Assembly (NCBI GenBank): GCA_035938175.1
Contig: DASZHD010000026.1
Span: 1 to 64,000 of the forward strand
Length of the DNA: 64,000 nucleotides
Reading direction: 5' to 3'
Source of the DNA: DASRDE01 sp035938175
GTDB lineage: Bacteria; Vulcanimicrobiota; Vulcanimicrobiia; Vulcanimicrobiales; Vulcanimicrobiaceae
Part shown: positions 25,331 to 33,349 of the stretch, one piece after another
Position numbering within the stretch: the stretch's first letter is position 1
How the letters are laid out: every line of letters begins with the position of its first letter
Notes under the pieces: generated by a model
Databases searched by the model: none
Told to the model about the DNA's origin: nothing
What the model saw: the letters and a program-made list of their open reading frames with translations, nothing else
Translations under genes and position numbers: made by a program

Positions 25331-26040
25331 TACGAGTCGGAGAGGTTGCTCACCATCACGCCGTGCGAGCTGCTGGCGTGAACGAACTTGCCGTGACCCA
25401 GGTAGATGCCGACATGCGACGGACCCGGTTCATACGTTTGGAAGAACACGAGGTCGCCGGCTTTCATTCCGCCCTTCGTCCGCCGTCCAGCGTAATATTG
25501 CGCGTCGGCCGTGCGCGGAACGTTGATTCCGAGCATCGCAAAAACGTGCTGTACGAAGCCCGAGCAATCGAATCCCGACGAGGTGGTGCCGCCGAACACG
25601 TACGGCGTGCCCAGGAAGTGCAACGCGTCACGCGTGAGATTCTTGGCGATCGTGCTGGTGCGCGAAAGGATCCGGGCGGCGAATTTGCCGAGGCCGCGTG
25701 CCGGGGCTGCGGCCTTCTTAGCCGCTTGCGACTGCTGTTCGTGAAGCAGCTGCGCCGTCCACTCGGCAACGTCCGGGCTTTCCACCGGGACGCCGGGGCC
25801 GTCTTCCGTGGCGGCGGCGGTAACCGGCGCGGTTGGAGTTGTTCCACTGGTCGCGGGCGCGGCAGACGTCGTCGCCGTTACGGCCGACGTGGCGCTCGCG
25901 GGTGCCGGTGCGGCCGACGTGGCGGCCGGAGACGTCACAGCCGTCGCGGGCGCAACGGTGTCGGCGGGGTTGGCAAGCGCAAAAGCACTCGACGCGGCGA
26001 CGAAAAACGCCAACACCCCAGTACCAAAAAGATAACGCAA
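25279..26040 (-). CDS. Secreted NlpC/P60 peptidoglycan hydrolase
   Basis: 253 residues from TTG 26040. Signal peptide (YLFGTGVLAFFVAASSAFALA), then a long Ala/Thr/Pro-rich linker (about 30-100), then an NlpC/P60 domain with the catalytic cysteine in TSSGFDCSGFVQHVF and the catalytic histidine in PSHVGIYLGHGKFVHASSS. It should cut peptide cross-bridges in the wall. The frame is open to TTG 26058, but that codon is part of the riboswitch P1 stem; AGAGGAG follows the stem and is six bases before TTG 26040, so I prefer this start. Expression is probably controlled by c-di-AMP. Confidence 0.9.
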   Translation of the reverse strand: MRYLFGTGVLAFFVAASSAFALANPADTVAPATAVTSPAATSAAPAPASATSAVTATTSAAPATSGTTPTAPVTAAATEDGPGVPVESPDVAEWTAQLLHEQQSQAAKKAAAPARGLGKFAARILSRTSTIAKNLTRDALHFLGTPYVFGGTTSSGFDCSGFVQHVFAMLGINVPRTADAQYYAGRRTKGGMKAGDLVFFQTYEPGPSHVGIYLGHGKFVHASSSHGVMVSNLSDSYWAERYLGAKRVLSSMR

Positions 26041-26055
26041 AAACTGCTCCTCTTT

Positions 26056-26178
26056 CAAAGCACTTGCGGGGTTAGTTGACGGGTTCGGACGTGAAAGATC
26101 GCCCTAGGGCCGACCGGCCCATTCACCCCTACCGGCATATCCCCCGCTCCGCTCGTCGAGCGGACTCAGTGAACCTTG
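26056..26178 (-). promoter_or_regulatory. c-di-AMP riboswitch (ydaO-yuaA type)
   Basis: On the minus strand, directly upstream of the NlpC/P60 gene, the conserved blocks of the ydaO aptamer appear in order: GGAGCGGGGGAT, then TAGGGGTGAATGGGCC, then CCGAACCCGTCAACTAACC and CCGCAAGTG. The ends pair as P1 (CAAGG..CACU, 26178 side, with AGUG.CUUUG, ending at 26056). These blocks line up with the Bacillus subtilis ydaO leader from memory. Class members bind c-di-AMP and usually turn off wall hydrolase and osmolyte genes. No terminator lies between aptamer and gene; the Shine-Dalgarno abuts P1, suggesting translational control. Confidence 0.88.
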
Positions 26179-26292
26179 GCAGGCTTGGTAGCGCCCGGCT
26201 GGGTAGCCCGCGACGCTTGGCGCCCAATGTTTCGCCTCCGGGTGCGATTCCCTCCCGGGCGGCGGCCGGTTCGAAGACCGGCTATTGACGGA

Positions 26293-27660
26293 TTATCGGC
26301 GCGCGGTATCTAAAGCCGCACTCGCCTGCCTAATAGCGTCGGCAAGCGCGCGAGCGAGCTGCTCGATGCGCTGCTGATCGTCGCCCTCGACCATAACGCG
26401 AATTAACGGCTCAGTCCCCGACGGACGTATCAGCAATCGTCCATTTCCGGTTAAGATCGTTTCCGCTTCTTGGATGGCTTTGCGGACTTGCGTATTCTGC
26501 AGTACATCTCTGAAAGACGTCTGAACGTTGACGAGCACTTGCGGATATACCGTCAACTCGCTTGCCAATTCATGCAGCGTTCGGCCTTGGCGAATCACGG
26601 TTGAAAAGAGCGATATTGCAGTCATCGGACCGTCACCGGTCGTGTTGTTCAGCAGATTGATGATGTGACCCGACTGCTCGCCCCCGAGCACGAAACCGCC
26701 CTCGCGCATTCGTTCGAGGACGTAGCGATCGCCGACCGCCGACCGCACAAGCGATATTCCGTGCGCGGCTAGCGCTTTTTCGAGGCCGATGTTGCTCATG
26801 ACCGTCGCGACGACGGTATCGCCTGCAAGGACGCCGCGCGAGCGCATATCGCTTGCCAAGATCAGCATCACGTGATCGCCGCTCAGCGCCTTGCCCGTTT
26901 CATCCACGAACATTGCACGATCGGCATCGCCGTCGAACGCAACGCCGATGACGTGCGTTTTCCCCGATTCGATCAGTTCGCGCACGCGCGCCGCGAGCGG
27001 CCGCAGATTGGTCGCGCCGCAGTCGACGTTTATCCGGGAGCCGTCGTTCTCGCAATTCATCTCGTGCACGGTTGCGCCTAATTTTCTCAAGGCGTACGGT
27101 GCGTACGCGTACGCCGCACCGAACGCGGCGTCAACGACGACGGTCAATCCGCTCAGATCCGCAGCGTCCTTGTAGAGCTCCTCGTAGTAATGCTTTCCGA
27201 GGTTTTGCGCAACGCTGGCGACGCCGATTTCCGTACCCGTAGGGCGCGGTAAGTCCGGCGCGTCCAAGAGCGATTCTATCTCGTCTTCTTCTGCATCCGA
27301 GAGTTTGAAGCCGTCGGGTCCGAAGAATTTGATGCCGTTGTCCGCGATCGGATTGTGCGACGCGCTGATCATGATTCCGGCCGCTGCGCCGGTGCGCACC
27401 GTTATTGCGGCAATGGCGGGCGTCGGCACGATGCCGACCGATACGACGTCACGTCCGACGGACGTCACTCCGGCAACGATCGCGGCTTCCAACATGGTCC
27501 CCGACAAGCGCGTGTCGCGGCCGACGATCACGGGACGGTGCCGCTCGCTGCTATGCGCTAAGACCGTTGCGCCTGCACGGCCGATTGCGAATGCCAGTTC
27601 CGGCGTCAGCTCCGAGTTGGCGACGCCTCGCACGCCGTCGGTTCCGAAAAATTTTCCCAT
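26293..27660 (-). CDS. glmM: Phosphoglucosamine mutase
   Basis: 455 residues, the usual GlmM length. The start MGKFFGTDGVRGVANSELTP, the phosphoserine motif IMISASHNPIADNGIKFFG, the metal-binding FDGDADRAMFVDE and the sugar/phosphate loops GGEQSGHII and RPSGTEPLIRVMVEG are all present. It turns glucosamine-6-phosphate into glucosamine-1-phosphate for UDP-GlcNAc, the precursor of peptidoglycan and surface glycans. Its ATG overlaps the cdaR stop (TAATG). The cdaA-cdaR-glmM order is the conserved one; GlmM is known to bind and restrain CdaA in Firmicutes. Confidence 0.96.
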   Translation of the reverse strand: MGKFFGTDGVRGVANSELTPELAFAIGRAGATVLAHSSERHRPVIVGRDTRLSGTMLEAAIVAGVTSVGRDVVSVGIVPTPAIAAITVRTGAAAGIMISASHNPIADNGIKFFGPDGFKLSDAEEDEIESLLDAPDLPRPTGTEIGVASVAQNLGKHYYEELYKDAADLSGLTVVVDAAFGAAYAYAPYALRKLGATVHEMNCENDGSRINVDCGATNLRPLAARVRELIESGKTHVIGVAFDGDADRAMFVDETGKALSGDHVMLILASDMRSRGVLAGDTVVATVMSNIGLEKALAAHGISLVRSAVGDRYVLERMREGGFVLGGEQSGHIINLLNNTTGDGPMTAISLFSTVIRQGRTLHELASELTVYPQVLVNVQTSFRDVLQNTQVRKAIQEAETILTGNGRLLIRPSGTEPLIRVMVEGDDQQRIEQLARALADAIRQASAALDTARR

Positions 27661-28325
27661 TACTTCCTTGTTCCGGCTGCCGGTAATAATTGCGCGCGAA
27701 CGCGTATGAGATTGGGCACGATCTGCACGTCCGCGATCTCGTCACCGTGCGCGTTCACCGCGATCGGGCGAATCATTTGGTCGAAGTTCAGTTGCGTCCC
27801 GCCTAGGGGCAAATCCACGCGAACCGCCGCGATTTCGGAGAGTTCTCCGGAAGGGCCGTGAATCATGACGGATTGCGGCTGCACCGCAACCTTGCTGACG
27901 ACCGTCGCAGGCTGACCGCTGTAATTCACCGCGATTGGATAGGATTGCTGTGCGATCCGTTCGATGGTAAGGGTCTCCGACGCGGGGCTGCGCGACTGCA
28001 CGCTGATGTTGGGTGCAACCAACTGAACGGGCACGTTGTACACGCCCGCCGTATGGTTGGCCAGATCCAGAACAGCCTTGATTTCCTCCGGTTTGATCGG
28101 AGCCTCGCCGCGTTTGGGTGTAATCGTTATGACGGCGTTCTTGTCGGGATAGCGAGCGATGTATCCCGGCGCGAGATTTACGGCCGCGATCGGCACGCTC
28201 AATTGTTGATCGAAGCGCGCGGTGATGAGCGGATTCGTCGCAAAACGGAAGTACGCCCATCCGACGATTGCGAGCACCAGCGAGAGCACCTTCAATCCGA
28301 AGTTATGACGGATCGCCGAGACCAC
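27660..28325 (-). CDS. cdaR: CdaR / YbbR-domain regulator of the diadenylate cyclase
   Basis: 221 residues. One N-terminal membrane anchor (LKVLSLVLAIVGWAYF), then repeated YbbR-type beta domains outside the membrane (SVPIAAVNLAPGY, VPVQLVAPNISVQ, YPIAVNYSGQPA with KVAVQPQSVMIHGP). YbbR/CdaR proteins bind CdaA and tune its activity. Firmicute CdaR is longer with more repeats; this one has about two to three. The GTG start at 28325 lies two bases after the cdaA stop. Confidence 0.9.
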   Translation of the reverse strand: MVSAIRHNFGLKVLSLVLAIVGWAYFRFATNPLITARFDQQLSVPIAAVNLAPGYIARYPDKNAVITITPKRGEAPIKPEEIKAVLDLANHTAGVYNVPVQLVAPNISVQSRSPASETLTIERIAQQSYPIAVNYSGQPATVVSKVAVQPQSVMIHGPSGELSEIAAVRVDLPLGGTQLNFDQMIRPIAVNAHGDEIADVQIVPNLIRVRAQLLPAAGTRK

Positions 28326-28327
28326 GT

Positions 28328-29212
28328 CTACGAATGCTCCACGTTGGCGTGTTTGCGCCCCGAGCGCGAGCGCTGCGGCGGAGTCAGACGCGTGCGCAGT
28401 TGTGTTATGAGATCTTCAGGTATGGTGCGCCGATCGCGCGGCGGGCGCGTCGACGCCAAAAGAAACCGGAAGAGGCGGGATTCTTCCTCGATCGCGCGCG
28501 ACAGCTTGCCTTCACGCGCCACGCAAATCGCACCGCTTTCCTCCGAAACGACTACGACGACGGCGTCAGTCTGCTCGGAGAGTCCGAGTGCCGCGCGATG
28601 CCGGGTACCGAGGCGGCGTTCCGCGAGCGACTGCTCCGCAAGCGGCAGAAAACATCCCGCGCCCAGAATCGTCGCGTCCTTCACGATCACCGCGCCGTCG
28701 TGCAGCGGCGAGCGCGGCACGAAAACAGAAAGCAGCAACTCGGCGGAAAGCGCGGCGTCGAGCGTGGTTCCGCTCTCGAGAAACTCCTTTAGACCCGTCT
28801 GCTGCTCGATTACGATCAAGGCACCGTAGCGGTTGCTCGAGAGCGCGAATGCCGCTTTTGCGATTGTGGCCATCACTTTCTCGTCCGTGCGGTTGGAGCG
28901 TTCTTCGCCTTCGCCGAAGTGAAAAAATCCGCCGCGCCCGATTTGCTCGAGCGCGCGCCGTAACTCCGGCTGAAACACGATCGGCAACGAGACTGCTGCA
29001 CCGACGACGATGAGCTGCAGAATGGTCCCGAGCAGCAGCAGATGGAAGAGATTGGCGATACCCAGGAGCGCGACGAGAACTAAAACCCCGGTGAGAATCT
29101 GCACCGCACGCGTGCCGCGAATCATCAACAGCAGGTAATAGATCAGAATGCTCGTCGCCAAAATATCGGCGATGTCGGCCGGGCCGATATATTGCAGCAT
29201 GTTATTCCACAT
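28328..29212 (-). CDS. cdaA: Membrane diadenylate cyclase CdaA
   Basis: 294 residues. Three N-terminal membrane helices (about 10-30, 38-55, 60-78) are followed by the DAC catalytic domain with its two signature motifs, DGAVIVKD near residue 173 and LGTRHRAALGLSE near residue 203. It condenses two ATP into c-di-AMP on the inner face of the membrane. The C-terminal 60 residues, rich in Arg, extend past the domain. It overlaps the preceding unknown gene by 11 bases; ATG 29200 is an alternative start just after that gene's TAA. Confidence 0.95.
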   Translation of the reverse strand: MWNNMLQYIGPADIADILATSILIYYLLLMIRGTRAVQILTGVLVLVALLGIANLFHLLLLGTILQLIVVGAAVSLPIVFQPELRRALEQIGRGGFFHFGEGEERSNRTDEKVMATIAKAAFALSSNRYGALIVIEQQTGLKEFLESGTTLDAALSAELLLSVFVPRSPLHDGAVIVKDATILGAGCFLPLAEQSLAERRLGTRHRAALGLSEQTDAVVVVVSEESGAICVAREGKLSRAIEEESRLFRFLLASTRPPRDRRTIPEDLITQLRTRLTPPQRSRSGRKHANVEHS

Positions 29213-29744
29213 GCGCGATGCCTAGCAGCGGCTCCAGAATGCGCGACGTATCCAGCTCCGGCGCTTGCAATCCGCCGGCAGCGATGCGCGCATACGTTTG
29301 CGCCGGAAGAGGAGCGATCAGCACAGTGCGCCGCGTCCCGGAAAACCGGCGCAGTTCGACGTCGACGACGTGCAGCACGAGCGGCGTTATTTTTGGCTGG
29401 AACTCGACGAGCAGGGTATTTTCTGCGACGTCGCAGCTGTATATACCGGCCGGAGCCCCCGGTCCGCGGAGCGCGCGGGCCAGCTCGGGCAAGGCATCGG
29501 CGGGCGCGGGTTCAATTGCAAGGGCGATGATTGCGTCAGGATACGCGCGCGCGTCGGGCAACGCCCCGTCCAGTTCGGCCGGATCGACGGTTTGCGATCC
29601 CTGCGTCAAAACGTACGTGCGATTCATTCTCGGGCTGCCGGCGATTTGGACGGTCACGCCTTCGCGCCCGAGCGACGCGCGAATGCGCCGGTTCAAAGCT
29701 TCCGCCGGCGGTGCGTCGAGACGGAACGTGCGAGCCCATTCCAC
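29202..29744 (-). CDS. Unknown protein, first gene of the cdaA-cdaR-glmM run
   Basis: 180 residues, no signal peptide or membrane helix, Ala- and Pro-rich. Not recognised. Segments that look structured are an N-terminal FRLDAPPAEALNRRIRASLG helix, GSPRMNRTYVLTQGS, a central PDAIIALAIEPAPADALP, and a beta-rich end with FQPKITPLVLHVVDVELRRF and RTVLIAPLPAQTYARIA. It reads directly into cdaA (11-base overlap) and is divergent from rsgA with a 20-base spacer. The position suggests a role in c-di-AMP production or its control, but that is inference only. Confidence 0.6.
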   Translation of the reverse strand: MEWARTFRLDAPPAEALNRRIRASLGREGVTVQIAGSPRMNRTYVLTQGSQTVDPAELDGALPDARAYPDAIIALAIEPAPADALPELARALRGPGAPAGIYSCDVAENTLLVEFQPKITPLVLHVVDVELRRFSGTRRTVLIAPLPAQTYARIAAGGLQAPELDTSRILEPLLGIAHVE

Positions 29745-29764
29745 AGGCGATCTTCGTTAGCCGC

Positions 29765-30670
29765 GTGAGCCAGTCGTTCCCGGCGCTCGTCCTTTCCGTT
29801 GGTAAAAACGCTGCATGGATCGTCGTCGACGGCGAACAGCTCGCTCGCGTCGGCGATCTCAAGCGCGCATCGGGCAAGCGTGAGATGCTCGTTCCGGGCG
29901 ATCGCGTCGACGTACGTTTGCTCGAAGACGGGCGCGCAAAGGTCGATCGCGTTCACGAGCGCACGTTCACGCTACAGCGCCGCACGGCCGAGGGCCGGAC
30001 CAAGACGATGGCGGCCAACGTCGACAGCATGGTGACGGTAACGTCGCTCGCCGATCCTCCCCCGCGGTTGCTGACGCTGGATCAGCTGCTCGCGTTCGCC
30101 GAGCTCGAGTCTTTGGATGCGCTGGTCGTGCTGACGAAACCCGATCTCGCATCCGAGGAGTCGGCGCGAACGCTGGCCGCCGTCTACCGCGGGCTGGGCT
30201 ATCATGTCCTGGTCGTCAATCCGAAGACCGGCGCGCGGATGGAACAGCTGCGCGACGAGCTGCGCAGCCGCCACGCGCTGCTCTGCGGGGTATCCGGCGT
30301 CGGGAAGAGCTCGATCTTCCGATCGTTGGGCGGCGACGCCGTCGTCGGCGACGTCTCCCGCAGAGGGATCGGCAAGCAGACGACGAGTGTGGCGCGCCTC
30401 TATCGCCTCCCCGCGGGCTTCCTTATAGACAGCCCCGGCGTCGCCGAGTTCGGTCTGGGGGCCATCACGCCGCAAGAGCTGGTCTTGGGCTTCCGTGAGA
30501 TGCCCGAGGCCGCCGGGCGCTGCCGGTTCAACGACTGCACACACCTCCACGAACCCGGTTGTGCGGTCCGGGCACTGGTCGAAGCCGGCGGCATCGCCCT
30601 CAGCCGGTACGCGAGCTACCGGCGCATTTTAGGAGCCGATCCCGAGCTAGACCGCCCGGCCCCCCTGTGA
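29765..30670 (+). CDS. rsgA: Ribosome small subunit GTPase RsgA
   Basis: 301 residues from GTG 29765. N-terminal OB fold (VLVPGDRVDVRLLEDG), then a circularly permuted GTPase with G4 before G1: LTKPD, then GVSGVGKSSIF and DSPGVAEFG, and a C-terminal zinc site CRFNDCTHLHEPGC. RsgA helps mature the 30S subunit. The frame is open upstream to 29531, but that part shadows the divergent unknown gene; GTG 29765 fits the family N-terminus. rpsT follows 39 bases later, a fitting ribosomal neighbour. Confidence 0.93.
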   Translation: MSQSFPALVLSVGKNAAWIVVDGEQLARVGDLKRASGKREMLVPGDRVDVRLLEDGRAKVDRVHERTFTLQRRTAEGRTKTMAANVDSMVTVTSLADPPPRLLTLDQLLAFAELESLDALVVLTKPDLASEESARTLAAVYRGLGYHVLVVNPKTGARMEQLRDELRSRHALLCGVSGVGKSSIFRSLGGDAVVGDVSRRGIGKQTTSVARLYRLPAGFLIDSPGVAEFGLGAITPQELVLGFREMPEAAGRCRFNDCTHLHEPGCAVRALVEAGGIALSRYASYRRILGADPELDRPAPL

Positions 30671-30709
30671 TACAATGCGCCTCGTGCCTAGTGCAAGGAG
30701 TGACGTTTA
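30671..30709 (+). promoter_or_regulatory. Candidate -10 element and ribosome binding site before rpsT
   Basis: TACAAT at 30671-30676, preceded by TGTGA, resembles an extended -10 element (TG-n-TACAAT type). AAGGAG at 30695-30700 is the ribosome binding site for GTG 30710. No convincing -35 is visible inside the rsgA end, so the promoter part is tentative. Confidence 0.4.
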
Positions 30710-31018
30710 GTGCCCAATATCAAGGCCGCCGAAAAATGGGTGCGGCAGAGTCAAAAGCGTACGCAGCGCAATCTCGACGTAAAGACGCGTCTGAAGACCG
30801 TCTATAAGAAGGCCGCCGCATCGGCCGACGGCGATATGGCGCGCTCGGTCGAAGCGCAGTTCGACAAGGCGGCGCAAAAGGGCATCATTCATCCCAACAA
30901 GGCCGCCCGAAAGAAATCGCGTTTGGCGAAAGCCGCAAAAGCCGGCGCCACCGCCGCTCCCGCGGCAAAGAAGGCGTCCGCAAAGCGCGCCTCGCCGAAA
31001 AAGAAAGCCGCCAAGTAA
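30710..31018 (+). CDS. rpsT: 30S ribosomal protein S20
   Basis: 102 residues. The S20 pattern is clear: MPNIKAAEKWVRQSQKRTQRN at the start, KTRLKTVYKKAAA, and KGIIHPNKAARKKSRLAK in the second helix. It binds 16S rRNA and organises the 30S body. Typical S20 proteins end near residue 85-90; here an extra Ala/Lys tail (PAAKKASAKRASPKKKAAK) is added, seen in some GC-rich bacteria. GTG start with an AAGGAG site. A hairpin terminator follows. Confidence 0.96.
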   Translation: MPNIKAAEKWVRQSQKRTQRNLDVKTRLKTVYKKAAASADGDMARSVEAQFDKAAQKGIIHPNKAARKKSRLAKAAKAGATAAPAAKKASAKRASPKKKAAK

Positions 31019-31021
31019 CGA

Positions 31022-31045
31022 GAAGCCGCCCGCGATGGCGGCTTC
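31022..31045 (+). terminator. rpsT terminator hairpin, overlapping the next start codon
   Basis: GAAGCCGCC (31022-31030) pairs with GGCGGCTTC (31037-31045) around a 6-nt CGCGAT loop, followed by TTCATTTA. It fits a terminator after rpsT. The ATG of the exporter gene (31035) spans the loop and right arm, the same arrangement as at 217-246. Confidence 0.7.
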
Positions 31046-32273
31046 TTCATTTATCGCCGACGATCCGAAAGCGGTATTCCTCTCGCAGCTCGCGCGCGAA
31101 TTGCATCGCGCGGGCGTAGCGTCGGATCAATTGGAACGCAGCATCACCGCGACGGCGGCAGTGCTCGGGCTGCAAGTCGAAATTTTTGCGCTTCCGACCA
31201 ACGTAACGATCGCCATCGGCCCCCGGTACGCACAGCAGATCGTCATGCTACGGTTGGATCCCGGACGGGTGAATCTGCGCAAGCTCGCGTTCTTGAACGA
31301 ACTCTTCGACGACTTGCAAAACGATCGCGTCGATCTGCCCGGAGCGATCGCGCAGCTGCGCCGGATCGACGCGCTCTGCCCGCCGCCGCCGGCCTTGCGC
31401 GAGATATTCGCGCTGGCGTCCGTCGCTATCGGCGTGGCAGTTCTTTTAGGCGGAGGCGTTAACGAACTCGTGGTCGCGGCCGTCATCGGGGCCGTGACGG
31501 GAATTCTGGCCTTCTTCACCGAGCACAACGGCGTGATGAGCCGCCTGTTCGAAGTTATCGCCGCGTTTGCCGCGACGCTCGTGGTTGCTGCGTATACACA
31601 CTGGATCGCACCCGTAAATCTGTACATTTCCATCGTCGCCGGAGTCGTCGTGTTGCTGCCGGGCTATTCGCTTACGCTGGCGCTCAACGAGCTGGCAAAT
31701 CAAGATCTCATTGCCGGCACGGCCCGCTTGGGGCGCGTCTTTGCCATTCTGCTTTCGTTGGGATGCGGCGCATTTTTGGGATTGGCCGTCGCCGGTAACG
31801 CTTTTGCGTCCACCGCCGACGTCCATCCGCATCCGGTCGGCGTAGTCTACTGGGCAGCGGCGATGATTCTGCTCTCGATCGGATTGTCGATCGACTTGGA
31901 TGCACGCCTACGCGACTTTGCCTGGGTTTTTCTTTCGTGCATCGTTGCGCTGGGGGCGTCCTACGCGCTGCATTTCGCACCGGCACATCAGGTAGCGCCG
32001 TTCATCGCGGCGCTCGTATGCGGCTTGGCTGCGAATGGCGGCGCGCGATTCTTGCGCGTTCCTCAGCCGGTGCTGCTGGTGCCGGCACTGCACGTGCTGG
32101 TTCCGGGCTCGCTGAGTTACGAGAGCGTGCTGTGGGTCGTGTCGTCGCGCAACTACCAAGACGCAGCGACCCTCGCGGTCAATGCCGTCATCGCTGCGAT
32201 CCTGATCGTCGCAGGGCTGCTGCTCTCGCAGCTCATCGTGCCTGGCGCACCGCTGCGGGTGGCGTACCGCTAG
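31035..32273 (+). CDS. ThrE/YjjP-type threonine/serine exporter family protein
   Basis: 412 residues. A cytoplasmic N-terminal part (FLSQLARELHRAGVASDQLE, about 15-110) is followed by around ten membrane helices in two blocks, the ThrE (DUF1212) and ThrE_2 halves fused, with VVLLPGYSLTLALNELANQD near residue 205 and PQPVLLVPALHVLVPGSLSY near 340. The family exports Thr/Ser or small solutes by proton exchange; substrate here is not known. ATG 31035 is the only good start before the conserved region but has no Shine-Dalgarno and lies in the rpsT terminator hairpin. Its tail overlaps mscS by 41 bases. Confidence 0.85.
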   Translation: MAASSFIADDPKAVFLSQLARELHRAGVASDQLERSITATAAVLGLQVEIFALPTNVTIAIGPRYAQQIVMLRLDPGRVNLRKLAFLNELFDDLQNDRVDLPGAIAQLRRIDALCPPPPALREIFALASVAIGVAVLLGGGVNELVVAAVIGAVTGILAFFTEHNGVMSRLFEVIAAFAATLVVAAYTHWIAPVNLYISIVAGVVVLLPGYSLTLALNELANQDLIAGTARLGRVFAILLSLGCGAFLGLAVAGNAFASTADVHPHPVGVVYWAAAMILLSIGLSIDLDARLRDFAWVFLSCIVALGASYALHFAPAHQVAPFIAALVCGLAANGGARFLRVPQPVLLVPALHVLVPGSLSYESVLWVVSSRNYQDAATLAVNAVIAAILIVAGLLLSQLIVPGAPLRVAYR

Positions 32274-33339
32274 CAGGAAGCGGCTGTGCGCCCATATCTG
32301 CGCGCAACGTCGCATCGTGAAGGCGCTGTAAATAGCCGCTTAGCGCGCGCTGGCGGTTATCGACGTGCGCGACGTAGAGATACGCCGTCACCTGAACGTT
32401 CGTTTCGTTGATTGCCGTCAGCGCCACGCGGCATTTTTCACTTTGCAGTTTTCCGGCTGCTTCTTCTACCGCGCTGCATGCTGCCTCGTGCGCGATGCGT
32501 TCCAGGTCTGCCGCCGACCCTTTCCACGGCACCAGCGAAGGTACCGCGAGGACCAGATCCGACACGCCCATCGAATAATTCGTGAACGGGCTCGTGTTGA
32601 CTTTGGAGTTCGGAATCACGATGACGTTGTTTTGCATGTCGCGAATCGTCGTATTGTGCCAGTGAATGTCGATCACTTCGCCTTCGGCGAAATCGAACTT
32701 CACGTAGTCGCCGACGCGAATCTGGCGTGCCGCAACGATCTGCAGACCCGCGAACAAGTTCGAAAGCGTGTCGTTCAACGCGAGCGCGACGGCCAGGCCT
32801 CCCAGGCCCAGCGTCGTGAGTACGGGCGTGATCGCAATTCCAAGCGAACTGAGAACGGTCAGGAATCCCAAGACCAGTATGACGACCTGGACGATCGTCG
32901 AATACAACGAAACGGAGAACAGACGGTGTTCGGTACGCCGGCTGAACGAGGTGATCCACGCAGCCGCCAGACGCGCCGCGATCCATGCCAGCGACAAAAC
33001 GAACAGAGCGCCGGCCGCGCGATCGATGAACGACTCGGTGCGCGCGCTGATGCGCGAATGGTCGAGACTCAGATACAGACCCGCGAGCGCTCCCCACAAT
33101 ATGACCACGCCGCCGATAATCGACGTAATTTCCGCGAGCGCGTGCCAACCGTGCTGCCGGCTCGCGCGCCGCAACGGCTGCAGAATGATGGCGTAGGCGA
33201 CGATTCCCGCAACGGTCCCTCCGGCAACCCATACCAGGGGCCACAGCTGCGCGGTGCTGGTAACGTGTATCGGCGGCACGGCAAGCGGCGGAAGCGTCGC
33301 ATGCGTAACGGGGGCAGGCGAAGGCATCCCAGCGATCAT
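32233..33339 (-). CDS. MscS-type mechanosensitive channel
   Basis: About 368 residues. Several N-terminal membrane helices, then the pore-lining helix LGLGGLAVALALNDTLSNLF (Gly/Ala-rich, the TM3 hallmark), followed by the MscS beta domain (RVGDYVKFDFAEGEVIDIHW, TTIRDMQNNVIVIPNSK) and a C-terminal alpha/beta part. It opens under membrane tension to release solutes during osmotic downshift. The frame starts at 33363 inside the priA end; ATG 33339 or 33327 are likelier. c-di-AMP often governs osmotic balance, so the presence of this gene in the same region fits, though no direct link is visible. Confidence 0.87.
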   Translation of the reverse strand: MIAGMPSPAPVTHATLPPLAVPPIHVTSTAQLWPLVWVAGGTVAGIVAYAIILQPLRRASRQHGWHALAEITSIIGGVVILWGALAGLYLSLDHSRISARTESFIDRAAGALFVLSLAWIAARLAAAWITSFSRRTEHRLFSVSLYSTIVQVVILVLGFLTVLSSLGIAITPVLTTLGLGGLAVALALNDTLSNLFAGLQIVAARQIRVGDYVKFDFAEGEVIDIHWHNTTIRDMQNNVIVIPNSKVNTSPFTNYSMGVSDLVLAVPSLVPWKGSAADLERIAHEAACSAVEEAAGKLQSEKCRVALTAINETNVQVTAYLYVAHVDNRQRALSGYLQRLHDATLRADMGAQPLPASGTPPAAVRQAR

Positions 33340-33349
33340 ACCCCGCGCC

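Noticed and set aside
26265..26282. GCCGGT-TCGAAG-ACCGGC hairpin after glmM, considered as terminator
   Set aside because: Short stem and no T-run on the minus strand; kept only as a possible weak structure, not as a terminator.
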